Shown one piece after another: positions 6,698-13,691 of a stretch of DNA of 13,721 nt (the first letter of the stretch is position 1; each line of letters begins with the position of its first letter). The notes under the pieces are model-generated. The model had not been told where the DNA came from and did no database searches. It saw only the letters and a program-made list of their open reading frames with translations. The translations under genes and the position numbers were made by a program. This DNA comes from an uncultured Lachnospiraceae bacterium (lineage in GTDB: Bacteria; Bacillota; Clostridia; Lachnospirales; Lachnospiraceae), in assembly GCA_910579685.1 (NCBI GenBank), contig CAJTVN010000055.1, positions 1 through 13,721 of the forward strand, read 5' to 3'.

Positions 6698-9052
6698 CTA
6701 TTTGGAGACGAGAGCCCTTGCCAATACCTCCTTCATATCCTTCACATAGGTGATGACAAGCCCCTGTTTGATCTCCTCCGAAATTTCCTCGATATCCTTC
6801 CTGTTTTCCACAGGAACCAGCACCTCCCTGATTCCCGCCATTTTGGCCGCAAGGAGCTTTTCCTTCAATCCCCCGATGGGAAGCGCCCTTCCCCGCAGAG
6901 TGACTTCACCGGTCATTGCAAGATCGCTGCGCACCTTCTTCCCGGTTATTGCGGAAAAGATCGCGGTAGCCATAGTGATTCCCGCACTCGGTCCGTCCTT
7001 GGGAACCGCTCCCTCCGGGATATGTATGTGAAAGTCATTCTCCTTAAACAGCTCGGATTTGATTCCGTTTTCCTTCCCGATGGACCGCACATAGCTCATG
7101 GCAATAATGGCGGATTCCTTCATCACGTCCCCAAGCTGACCTGTCAGGTCAATTTCTCCCTTCCCTGGCATCATATTGACCTCGATCTGCAGCGTATCTC
7201 CGCCCACGCTGGTCCATGCCAGCCCGCGGACAATCCCCGCCTGAGGCTTTTTGTCCGCCTTTTCCAGGCTGAACTTCCGCTTTCCAAGATATTGTTCCAG
7301 ATTGGAGGCCGTAACACTGATCTTTCCGCCCGCCTCCTGGCCGTTCTCCCGCTCCTCCAGAATCTTCCTCGCCGCTTTTCGGCAGATATCGCCGATCTTT
7401 CTCTCCAAATTCCGGACACCGGCCTCCTTTGTATAATAGGTAATGATATTTTTCAGAGCGCTGTCCTTAATGGAAAGTATATTCTGGTTTAGTCCGTTCT
7501 TGCCAAGCTCCTTGGACAGGAGGTGTTCTTTTGCGATATGAAACTTTTCGTTTTCCGTATAGCTGTTTACCTCAATGACCTCCATACGGTCAAGCAGCGG
7601 CCTGGGTATGGTCTCCGTTGTGTTCGCAGTCGCAATAAACAGAACCTCGGACAGATCGATGGGGATCTCCACATAATGATCCCGGAAACGCACATTCTGC
7701 TCGCTGTCAAGAACCTCCAGCAGAGCGGAAAACGTATCTCCCTTATAATCATTGCTTACTTTGTCGATTTCGTCAAGAAGCATCAGCGGGTTTTTCACCC
7801 CTGCCTGTCTCAGGCCCGCTACCAGCCGTCCCGGCATGGCACCCACATAAGTCTTCCTGTGTCCCCGGATTTCCGCCTCGTCCCTGACGCCTCCAAGGCA
7901 GATCCGGATATACTTTTTGTCCAGAGCCTCTGCAACGCTCTTTGCCACGGAGGTCTTTCCGGTTCCGGGAGGGCCCACAAGGCACAAAATCGGGCTTTCG
8001 CCCTTTTTGGTCAGGCATCTGACCGCCAGATATTCCAGAATTCTCTCTTTGACCTTCTCAAGGCCGTAATGATCCCGATCCAGGATCTCCTTTGCCCGCT
8101 TCATGCTCTCATTATCCACGGACGCCTTATCCCAGGGCAGTTCCAGCAGGGTTTCTATGTATCCTCTCTCAACGGCGCTCTCCGAACTGCTTGGCATCAG
8201 AGTTTTGAACCTGGAAATCTCCTTTTTGATCCGGCTCTTCACCTCCTCGCAGGCCTGGAGCTCCAGGAGAGCTTCCTCAAACTGATCCGCATCCGAAAAG
8301 GTTCCTTCCTCCCCCAGCTCCTCCCTGATGTAGCGCAGCTGCTCCCGAAGAAGATATTCTTTCTGGTTTTTGTCCACTCTTCCCCGGATTTTCTGCGCCA
8401 GCTCCGTCTTAATCCGGGCCACCTCGATCTCATTGACAAGAATCCCGCAAAAGACATCATACCTCTCCAAAACCGGCACCGCCTCGAGAACCTTCTGTTT
8501 GTAGGTATTATCAAGAGGCATATTCATTGCAATCTGATCAATCAGGCTCCCCGGATCCTCGATATCCGCATAACGCTTCATCGCATTTGACCCAAGCTTG
8601 GGATAATAGGAGGCAAAGGAGGAAAAGTACTCCTTCAGCTGGCGGAGCATAGCCTGCGTTGTGGCATAGCCCTCCTCCCCGGACGGCAGTCCCTGCGCCT
8701 CTTCCTGTGGAAGAACCTCTCTGACGCAGGCCTCCAGAAATCCCTGATTTTCCTCACAAATCTCCAGAAATACGCCGCGGCCCACGCCCTCCACCAAAAT
8801 CCGGATCACATGGTTCGGGAGCTTGGTGATCTGCTTTACCACCGCAATCGTCCCCACGCCTGCGAGCCCTTCAAAAGAAGGCTCATTTTCTTCGATATCC
8901 TTCTGCGTTACCAGAAACACCTCTCCCCCCGACATCATGGCCTGCTCCACTGCCGCAATGGATTTCCCCCTGTTTAAATCAAAATGAATCACCGTGCCCG
9001 GCATAACGGTGATCCCGCGTAAAGGAACTGCCGGTAAAATCTTTTGGGTCAT
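6698..9052 (-). CDS. lon: ATP-dependent protease Lon (LonA type)
   Basis: A 784-residue LonA protease that unfolds and degrades damaged and short-lived cytoplasmic proteins. Order of domains: N-terminal substrate-binding LON domain (about 6-205), coiled-coil linker (about 210-300), AAA+ module with Walker A GPPGTGKT (360-367) and Walker B LMLLDEID (423-430), and a C-terminal serine-lysine protease domain with Ser689 in DGPSAG and Lys732 in GGLKEKL (43 residues apart, as in E. coli Ser679/Lys722). It is complete, with no truncation. The ATG at 9052 is preceded by AGGAAGGAAGAG, a purine-rich but slightly distant binding site. The 101-bp gap from clpX holds a perfect palindrome that may attenuate or end clpX transcription. 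No LonB gene is adjacent, unlike Bacillus. No CIRCE or CtsR-type operator was seen upstream. Confidence 0.98.
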   Translation of the reverse strand: MTQKILPAVPLRGITVMPGTVIHFDLNRGKSIAAVEQAMMSGGEVFLVTQKDIEENEPSFEGLAGVGTIAVVKQITKLPNHVIRILVEGVGRGVFLEICEENQGFLEACVREVLPQEEAQGLPSGEEGYATTQAMLRQLKEYFSSFASYYPKLGSNAMKRYADIEDPGSLIDQIAMNMPLDNTYKQKVLEAVPVLERYDVFCGILVNEIEVARIKTELAQKIRGRVDKNQKEYLLREQLRYIREELGEEGTFSDADQFEEALLELQACEEVKSRIKKEISRFKTLMPSSSESAVERGYIETLLELPWDKASVDNESMKRAKEILDRDHYGLEKVKERILEYLAVRCLTKKGESPILCLVGPPGTGKTSVAKSVAEALDKKYIRICLGGVRDEAEIRGHRKTYVGAMPGRLVAGLRQAGVKNPLMLLDEIDKVSNDYKGDTFSALLEVLDSEQNVRFRDHYVEIPIDLSEVLFIATANTTETIPRPLLDRMEVIEVNSYTENEKFHIAKEHLLSKELGKNGLNQNILSIKDSALKNIITYYTKEAGVRNLERKIGDICRKAARKILEERENGQEAGGKISVTASNLEQYLGKRKFSLEKADKKPQAGIVRGLAWTSVGGDTLQIEVNMMPGKGEIDLTGQLGDVMKESAIIAMSYVRSIGKENGIKSELFKENDFHIHIPEGAVPKDGPSAGITMATAIFSAITGKKVRSDLAMTGEVTLRGRALPIGGLKEKLLAAKMAGIREVLVPVENRKDIEEISEEIKQGLVITYVKDMKEVLARALVSK

Positions 9053-9104
9053 TCTACTTTTCTCTTCCTTCCTGCTCGTCGCTCATTTCCCGCATGAAGT
9101 ACAA

Positions 9105-9124
9105 ACGCCGCTTATAAGCGGCGT
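9105..9124 (-). terminator. Perfect 20-bp palindrome between clpX and lon, possible weak terminator
   Basis: ACGCCGCTTATAAGCGGCGT is a perfect 20-base palindrome, which in RNA gives an 8-bp GC-rich hairpin with a 4-nt loop. It starts about 30 nt after the clpX stop. In the minus-strand direction it is followed by TTTGTACTT (counting the last stem base), a poor U-tract; in the plus direction there is none. It may be a leaky terminator lowering lon expression relative to clpX, an mRNA-stabilising hairpin, or an operator for a dimeric regulator. The sequence alone does not decide. Confidence 0.5.
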
Positions 9125-9153
9125 CATACTCTCATCTGTTTCATAAGTCAGTT

Positions 9154-10407
9154 TTATCTTGCTCTGCGCATTGCTTCCCGATGGATAAGCAAAGGCTCAC
9201 TGAGGCCTTCCACCGCGCCTTTTGTAATGACACACTCTTTAATTGTATCATCTGACGGAATCTGGTACATCACGTCCATCATTACCTTTTCCATAATGGA
9301 ACGAAGACCCCTGGCTCCGGTCTTGCGTTCAAATGCAAGCTTGGCAATGGCCGTCACGGCCTCCTGTTCGAAGCTGAGTTTCACGTCATCCAGATCAAAC
9401 AGCTTCTGATACTGCTTGATCAGCGCACTCTTTGGCTCCTGCAGAATTCTCACAAGCGCCGCCTCATCCAGGCCCTCTAAAGATACATTGATGGGAACAC
9501 GCCCCACAAACTCGGGGATCAGCCCAAATTTCACAAGATCCTGGGGCGTCACCTCCTTGAGAAGCTCGCCAATCTCACTGTTTTTCTTGTTAGCGATCTC
9601 CGCATCGAACCCGATGGAGTTGCGGTTCAGCCGGTTCTCCACAATCTTCTCCAGTCCGTCAAATGCGCCTCCGCAGATAAACAGGATATTGGTCGTGTCG
9701 ATCTGGATCAGCTCCTGATGGGGATGCTTTCTGCCTCCCTGGGGCGGAACGCTGGCAACGGTTCCCTCCACGATCTTAAGGAGAGCCTGCTGAACGCCCT
9801 CTCCGGAGACATCCCTTGTGATGGAGACATTCTCGCTTTTCTTGGTAATCTTGTCAATCTCGTCAATGTATATAATACCGTACTGCGCACGCTCCACGTC
9901 ATATTCCGCAGACTGTATCAGCTTGAGAAGGATGTTTTCAACATCCTCCCCTACATATCCCGCCTCGGTAAGAGTGGTTGCATCCGCAATGGCAAAGGGT
10001 ACATTGATAATCTTGGCAAGCGTCTGCGCCAGATAGGTTTTTCCGGAACCGGTGGGGCCTATCATGATGATATTGCTCTTTTGCAGCTCCACGTCATCCA
10101 GATCCCTGGGCGCAAGTACTCTTTTGTAATGATTATACACGGAAACGGCAAGAACCTTTTTTGCTTCCTCCTGTCCGATCACATAATCGTCCAGAAAATC
10201 CTTTATCTCAACCGGCTTTAGCAGATTGATCTCCATTGCCGGCTCTTCCCGCATTTCCTCGTATTCTTCTTCTACGATATCCGCACATATTTCTACACAT
10301 TCATCGCAAATATAGACGCCTGTCGGCCCTGCGATCATTTTCTTTACCTGATCCTGCGTCTTATTGCAAAAAGAACACCTGATACTGTCGGAATTTTTTC
10401 CAGCCAT
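9154..10407 (-). CDS. clpX: ClpX, ATP-dependent unfoldase subunit of ClpXP
   Basis: A 417-residue ClpX, the AAA+ hexamer that recognises, unfolds and feeds substrates to ClpP. The N-terminal zinc domain has Cys11, Cys14, Cys34 and Cys37 (CSFC...CDEC). Walker A is GPTGSGKT (117-124), pore loop 1 is GYVG (150-153), Walker B contains Asp182-Glu183 in IIYIDEID, the RKH loop is at 226-228, the ClpP-docking IGF loop is at 265-267, and the GARGLR sensor-2 region lies near 368. All functional loops are intact. The ATG at 10,407 has AGAGGTG 5-11 nt upstream. It lies 53 nt after clpP; this spacer contains a partial tandem copy of the clpP 3' end. Probably cotranscribed with clpP. Confidence 0.98.
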   Translation of the reverse strand: MAGKNSDSIRCSFCNKTQDQVKKMIAGPTGVYICDECVEICADIVEEEYEEMREEPAMEINLLKPVEIKDFLDDYVIGQEEAKKVLAVSVYNHYKRVLAPRDLDDVELQKSNIIMIGPTGSGKTYLAQTLAKIINVPFAIADATTLTEAGYVGEDVENILLKLIQSAEYDVERAQYGIIYIDEIDKITKKSENVSITRDVSGEGVQQALLKIVEGTVASVPPQGGRKHPHQELIQIDTTNILFICGGAFDGLEKIVENRLNRNSIGFDAEIANKKNSEIGELLKEVTPQDLVKFGLIPEFVGRVPINVSLEGLDEAALVRILQEPKSALIKQYQKLFDLDDVKLSFEQEAVTAIAKLAFERKTGARGLRSIMEKVMMDVMYQIPSDDTIKECVITKGAVEGLSEPLLIHREAMRRAR

Positions 10408-10436
10408 TTCACACCTCTGTGTCAGTTATTGTCCCC

Positions 10437-10480
10437 CATCAGCCTGCTGTGGGGTTTCCATCAGCCTGCCGTGGGGTTTT
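10437..10480. repeat. 22-bp tandem duplication of the clpP 3' end
   Basis: Two adjacent 22-bp units, 10437-10458 and 10459-10480, match at 20 of 22 positions; the plus-strand core is CATCAGCCTGC, then T or C, then GTGGGGTTT. The unit at 10459-10480 contains the last codons of clpP (encoding ENPTAG) and its TGA stop. The other unit lies just after the stop and is untranslated in the clpP frame. It looks like a slippage or tandem-duplication event that lengthened the clpP-clpX spacer. Confidence 0.9.
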
Positions 10481-11063
10481 CATCGCGCTTGTAGAGAATC
10501 CTGTCAATGATCCCGTAATTCTTAGCTTCCTCGGCGCTCATCCAGTTATCTCTCTCCGTATCCGCCGCGATCACCTCTATATCTTTCCCAGTATTTTCTG
10601 CAAGCATTCGATTCAGTTTGGCCTTGGTCTGCAGGATATGCTTTGCGGCAATCTCAATTTCCGTAGCCTGCCCCTGGGCGCCGCCAAGAGGCTGGTGGAT
10701 CATGATCTCCGCATTGGGCAGAGCCATTCTCTTTCCCTTGGCTCCTCCGGCGAGAAGAAAGGCTCCCATGCTGGCCGCCATTCCCATGCAGTTCGTAGCC
10801 ACATCACATTTGATATACTGCATGGTGTCATAGATCGCCATGCCCGCAGTCACGCTGCCGCCCGGGCTGTTAATGTAAAACTGGATATCCTTTTCCGGAT
10901 CCTCAGCCTCAAGAAACAGCATCTGCGCTACAATCAGGCTTGCAGTCACTTCGTTTACTTCCTCTCCGAGGAAAATAATTCTTTCTTTCAGTAATCTCGA
11001 ATAAATGTCGTAGGAACGTTCCCCGCGACTCGTCTGTTCGATGACATAAGGCACTAAACTCAT
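10461..11063 (-). CDS. clpP: ClpP, proteolytic subunit of ClpXP
   Basis: A 200-residue serine peptidase that forms the 14-subunit chamber of ClpXP (and ClpAP/ClpCP). The catalytic triad is Ser98 in GMAASMG, His123 in MIHQPLGG and Asp172 in DTERDNW. The N-terminal region LVPYVIEQTSRGERSYDIYSR and the handle helix region QATEIEIAAKHIL (131-143) are typical. Length is normal; the C-terminus ends ENPTAG, and the codons for this end are duplicated downstream of the stop. The ATG at 11,063 is 37 nt from the tig stop with AGGAAGG/AGGGA upstream, so it is likely transcribed with tig. No CtsR or CIRCE heat-shock operator is visible in the tig-clpP gap. Confidence 0.98.
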   Translation of the reverse strand: MSLVPYVIEQTSRGERSYDIYSRLLKERIIFLGEEVNEVTASLIVAQMLFLEAEDPEKDIQFYINSPGGSVTAGMAIYDTMQYIKCDVATNCMGMAASMGAFLLAGGAKGKRMALPNAEIMIHQPLGGAQGQATEIEIAAKHILQTKAKLNRMLAENTGKDIEVIAADTERDNWMSAEEAKNYGIIDRILYKRDENPTAG

Positions 11064-11099
11064 ATCGATATCCCTACCTTCCTATCTGGCATTCTGACC

Positions 11100-12386
11100 T
11101 TATTTTTCTTTCGCGTTTTCCACCGCGAACTGTGCTGCCTTTCTCACTGCGATATCTTCTTTGATCTGAGCCGTACTCTTTTCGGGAAGCATTTCCCTGA
11201 CCTTATCCACTTCCATCTGGTAAGCCTGCGCCATGACCTTCAGCTCTTCCTCGAACTCCTCGTCCGTCGCCGTGATATTCTCCGCCTTTGCAATCGCTTC
11301 CAGCACGAGTCTGGACTGGATTCTCTTTTCCGCCTGAGGCTTCACCTGTTCGGTCAGCTGGTCATAGGATGCGCCGGTAAACTGCATATACTGCTCCATG
11401 GACAGTCCCTGCATCTGGATTCTCTGTGCGAACTCATCCACCATCTGTCTCTGCTGCGTCTCAAGCATGGGCTCCGGTATCTCCATGTCGGAATCCTTCA
11501 CGATGGCATCGATCACTGCCGCTTCCCTGGCATCCTTCGCTTCCTTAGCCTTCTTCTCTTCCAGTTTACCCCTTACATCCGCTTTGTATTCCGCAAGCGT
11601 CTCAAATTCAGACACCTCGCTTGCAAATTCGTCATCCAGCTCCGGAAGCTCCTTCTCCTTGATCTCCTTCACCGTACATTTGAAAACGGCCGCCTTGCCC
11701 TTTAATTCCTCCGCCTGATAATCCTCGGGGAAGGTCACGTTCACCTCGACCTCCCTGCCAATCTCCGCACCGATCAGCTGCTCCTCGAAACCGGGAATAA
11801 AAGTGCCGGAGCCAATGGTCAGGGGATAATTCTCACCCTTTCCGCCCTCAAAAGGGACGCCGTCCACAAAGCCCTCGAAATCAATGGTCGTGATGTCGCC
11901 GTCCTTAACCGGTCTGTCCGTCACTTCCACGTTTCTGGCGTTGTTCTCTCTCTCTCTGCCAACTTCCGCATCCACTTCCTCGTCCGTAACCTCTGTGGAT
12001 ACCTTGTCAACCGTAACACCCTTGTATTTGCCAAGCTTCACCTCTGGCTTAAGCGCCACCTCTGCCGTAAAGACAAAAGGTTTGCCTGCCTCGATCTGAA
12101 CCACGTCGATTTTCGGGGAGGAGACAATGTCTTCCGTGCACTCGTCCAGCGCTTTCTCATAAGCCTCCGGAATCAACGCATTTGCCGCATCCTCATAAAA
12201 AATTTCCTGTCCGTACATTTTTTCTACCATCTTGCGGGGCACCTTGCCCTTGCGAAAACCGGGAACACTGATTTTATTTTTGTTTTTCTGAAAAGCGTCC
12301 TCAATCGCCTTCTCAAGATCCTGTGCGGAAACCTCAATGGTCAGCTTCGCCATATTCTTTTCCAGTTTTTCCACCTGTACACTCAT
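11100..12386 (-). CDS. tig: Trigger factor, ribosome-associated chaperone
   Basis: A 428-residue trigger factor, which docks at the ribosomal exit tunnel near protein L23 and shields nascent chains; it also has peptidyl-prolyl isomerase activity. The ribosome-binding signature GFRKGKVP is at 43-50, the FKBP-type isomerase domain at about 155-243 (DFEGFVDGVPFEGG, GSGTFIPGFEEQLIG), and the helical C-terminal chaperone domain follows to the end. Acidic composition and length are typical. The ATG has a strong AAGGAGGA site at 12396-12403. A good extended -10 promoter lies about 75 nt upstream, making tig the first gene of the tig-clpP-clpX(-lon-engB) transcription unit. Confidence 0.98.
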   Translation of the reverse strand: MSVQVEKLEKNMAKLTIEVSAQDLEKAIEDAFQKNKNKISVPGFRKGKVPRKMVEKMYGQEIFYEDAANALIPEAYEKALDECTEDIVSSPKIDVVQIEAGKPFVFTAEVALKPEVKLGKYKGVTVDKVSTEVTDEEVDAEVGRERENNARNVEVTDRPVKDGDITTIDFEGFVDGVPFEGGKGENYPLTIGSGTFIPGFEEQLIGAEIGREVEVNVTFPEDYQAEELKGKAAVFKCTVKEIKEKELPELDDEFASEVSEFETLAEYKADVRGKLEEKKAKEAKDAREAAVIDAIVKDSDMEIPEPMLETQQRQMVDEFAQRIQMQGLSMEQYMQFTGASYDQLTEQVKPQAEKRIQSRLVLEAIAKAENITATDEEFEEELKVMAQAYQMEVDKVREMLPEKSTAQIKEDIAVRKAAQFAVENAKEK

Positions 12387-12457
12387 CCTTGTACGTCCTC
12401 CTTATATATTTTCATCCTGATACCGCTGATTTTTCGCCTGTTCACAGCCATTGTACG

Positions 12458-12466
12458 ATTATAGCA
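12458..12466 (-). promoter_or_regulatory. Promoter of tig (extended -10)
   Basis: On the minus strand TGCTATAAT (12466-12458) is a perfect extended -10 element. The 17-bp-spaced -35 position holds TGGTAT, which is poor, as is common for extended -10 promoters. Transcription would start near 12,451, giving a leader of about 65 nt that ends in the strong AAGGAGGA site of tig. It is the only convincing promoter seen for the tig-clp-lon block. No inverted-repeat operator was found around it. The 146-bp gap 12387-12532 holds nothing else recognisable. Confidence 0.75.
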
Positions 12467-12532
12467 TATCTGCCGGGAAAATACCAGATTTTTTATTGCC
12501 AGATCCGAATGAAATTAAAATCATCCGCATCC

Positions 12533-13027
12533 TCATAGCCTGACAACGCCTCCGTCCATAAGGACGATCAGCTTTCTGCCCAGAAACGGATGAAGATGTT
12601 CCTGGATCTTTGTCTCATCCTTTCTCTGAAAGTCTCCGTCCGTGATCAGAAGGATAAGCTTTGATCTGGCATAAAAGAGCTTTAACTGGCGAAGCAGCTC
12701 GTCCAAAGACTTCTCCTCCCCCTTGTGCGCGCACTCGATCCCGTCGAATCCTTTTCCCATCTGCAGTGCGGCGAGTGAGGATATTTCCTTGATTATCCTG
12801 TCATCCGAGATCCACTTCACCAGATTAAGCCGCACATTTCGGAAGACCTCGTCCGTCCGCTTCAGCGCCGCACAGAGCTGGGCGCAGTCCCCGGCAAGCC
12901 TTTCGTCCGGAACGGAGCCGTCTAAGACAATGGCCATCTCAAGAATTCCCCCCGAATAATTTCCGGGCACGCGGAGCACCCGCATCACCGCATTTTTTAT
13001 CTGCAGCAGTTGAATATCCGTATACAT
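12533..13027 (-). CDS. Small protein with a degenerate von Willebrand A-like fold, function unknown
   Basis: A 164-residue soluble protein not recognised as a named family. Its layout resembles a small VWA/Rossmann-type domain: a hydrophobic strand running into an aspartate motif (MAIVLDGSVPDE, Asp36 and Ser38, like the first part of a DxSxS metal site), a strand VRLNLVKWIS, a strand KLILLITDGD (123-132, the ITDG typical of VWA domains) and a last strand RKLIVLMDGG. The metal site looks incomplete: the third position of DxSxS is proline. No signal peptide or membrane segment is seen. The ORF is open to an ATG at 13066, but that codon lies within the -10 of the only good promoter, so the ATG at 13027, with GAGGAA 4 nt upstream, is preferred. 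It lies upstream of tig, separated from it by tig's own promoter. Confidence 0.72.
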   Translation of the reverse strand: MYTDIQLLQIKNAVMRVLRVPGNYSGGILEMAIVLDGSVPDERLAGDCAQLCAALKRTDEVFRNVRLNLVKWISDDRIIKEISSLAALQMGKGFDGIECAHKGEEKSLDELLRQLKLFYARSKLILLITDGDFQRKDETKIQEHLHPFLGRKLIVLMDGGVVRL

Positions 13028-13030
13028 ACT

Positions 13031-13036
13031 TTCCTC
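13031..13036 (-). promoter_or_regulatory. Ribosome binding site deciding the start of the VWA-like gene
   Basis: GAGGAA on the minus strand lies 3-9 nt before the ATG at 13027 (AGG core 5 nt away). The longer reading from the ATG at 13066 has no comparable site and would begin upstream of the predicted transcript start. Confidence 0.65.
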
Positions 13037-13043
13037 GTTTCTC

Positions 13044-13072
13044 TTGTGTTTTTTTACAGTTTCCATTATATT
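13044..13072 (+). promoter_or_regulatory. Promoter of the ECF S-component gene
   Basis: TTGTGT (13044-13049) and TATATT (13067-13072) are spaced by exactly 17 bp. Transcription would start near 13,079, giving a leader of about 38 nt before the ATG at 13117, too short for a riboswitch. The surrounding AT-rich block makes the exact -10 uncertain. Confidence 0.5.
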
Positions 13073-13092
13073 ATATTTTGACCAGGAATCAA
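13065..13092 (-). promoter_or_regulatory. Promoter of the VWA-like gene
   Basis: On the minus strand TTGATT (13092-13087) and TATAAT (13070-13065) are spaced by 16 bp, a good sigma-A type promoter. The transcript would start near 13,058, about 30 nt before the chosen ATG at 13027. Its -10 overlaps the -10 of the divergent plus-strand promoter, so the two promoters probably compete or are controlled together. Confidence 0.7.
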
Positions 13093-13102
13093 TATAACAG
13101 TT

Positions 13103-13107
13103 GGAGG
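13103..13107 (+). promoter_or_regulatory. Ribosome binding site deciding the start of the ECF S-component gene
   Basis: GGAGG lies 9 nt before the ATG at 13117. The open frame extends back to a TTG at 13078, but that reading has no binding site, would translate through this one, and adds a polar 13-residue stretch absent from such proteins. Confidence 0.8.
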
Positions 13108-13116
13108 ATCCGATTT

Positions 13117-13656
13117 ATGAAATTAACAACCAAGCAGATTGCCACCACGGCCGCCCTTCTCGCAATCTGTATCGTCAGTCAGTTTTTTAAGAATACCAGC
13201 GTCTATATCACGGGCCCCGTGATCAATGCCTGTATCATTCTGGCAGGACTCTGCGGCGGTCTTATATGCGGGATCATCCTGTCCCTGATCACGCCCGTCA
13301 CCGCCTTTTTCATCTCAGGGAGCCCCGTTATATCGGCGATTCCCGCCATCATGCCCTGTATCATGGCGGGCAATGCCCTGCTCGTTTCCTGTATCTGTCT
13401 GTTAAAGAGCAGATTCAAGGGCAAATCAGGCCTTTTGTTTTCCATGCTGATCGGCTGTCTGCTTAAGGCCCTGTTTATGGGAATCGCCATCTCACTGCTT
13501 CTCATCCCGGCCTTTCTTCCCGAAAAGATGCATCCCCAAATGCGCGTTTTTCAGATGACCTTCTCCGTGGTACAGCTGGTCACGGCCGTCACGGGAATCG
13601 TCTATGCCATGATCCTGCAAATACCCATCCGGAAATATTTAAACAGGGAAGCCTGA
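13117..13656 (+). CDS. ECF transporter S component (substrate unknown)
   Basis: A 179-residue very hydrophobic protein with about six membrane segments (about 7-24, 31-50, 50-68, 72-96, 105-133 and 148-170), the size and layout of the substrate-binding S component of energy-coupling-factor vitamin transporters. The N-terminus MKLTTKQIATTAALLAICIV matches the usual beginning of these proteins, where the first helix carries the small-residue face that docks on EcfT. No ECF ATPase (EcfA) or EcfT gene is next to it, so it would share a module encoded elsewhere (group II ECF arrangement). The vitamin cannot be told from the sequence and no riboswitch fits in its short leader. No convincing terminator follows its stop; 35 nt later comes a group II intron end in the opposite orientation. 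Confidence 0.8.
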   Translation: MKLTTKQIATTAALLAICIVSQFFKNTSVYITGPVINACIILAGLCGGLICGIILSLITPVTAFFISGSPVISAIPAIMPCIMAGNALLVSCICLLKSRFKGKSGLLFSMLIGCLLKALFMGIAISLLLIPAFLPEKMHPQMRVFQMTFSVVQLVTAVTGIVYAMILQIPIRKYLNREA

Positions 13657-13691
13657 AACCATACCGGTTCTTTTCCCTGCACGGGCCGGCG

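Noticed and set aside
6287..8590. Long plus-strand open frames (401 and 355 codons) opposite engB and lon.
   Set aside because: They lie antisense to intact conserved genes and have no recognisable motifs or ribosome binding sites; they arise from the codon bias of the GC-rich minus-strand genes.
11064..12532. CIRCE or CtsR heat-shock operators near tig and clpP.
   Set aside because: No TTAGCACTC/GAGTGCTAA inverted repeat and no tandem GGTCAAA heptads are seen upstream of tig or clpP.
12470..12532. A terminator for the VWA-like gene from the imperfect CGGATGA/TCATTCG inverted repeat.
   Set aside because: The stem is 7 pairs with a wobble, AT-rich loop, and no U-tract follows in the minus direction.
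13078..13116. Upstream TTG extension of the ECF S-component reading frame.
   Set aside because: It has no ribosome binding site, runs over the GGAGG of the ATG at 13117, and adds polar residues before a typical S-component N-terminus.
13657..13691. A terminator for the ECF gene formed by AACC/GGTT or by the CCGG...CCGG inverted pair after its stop.
   Set aside because: The stems are only 4 bp or interrupted and no proper U-tract follows; the true terminator, if any, may lie beyond the intron insertion.
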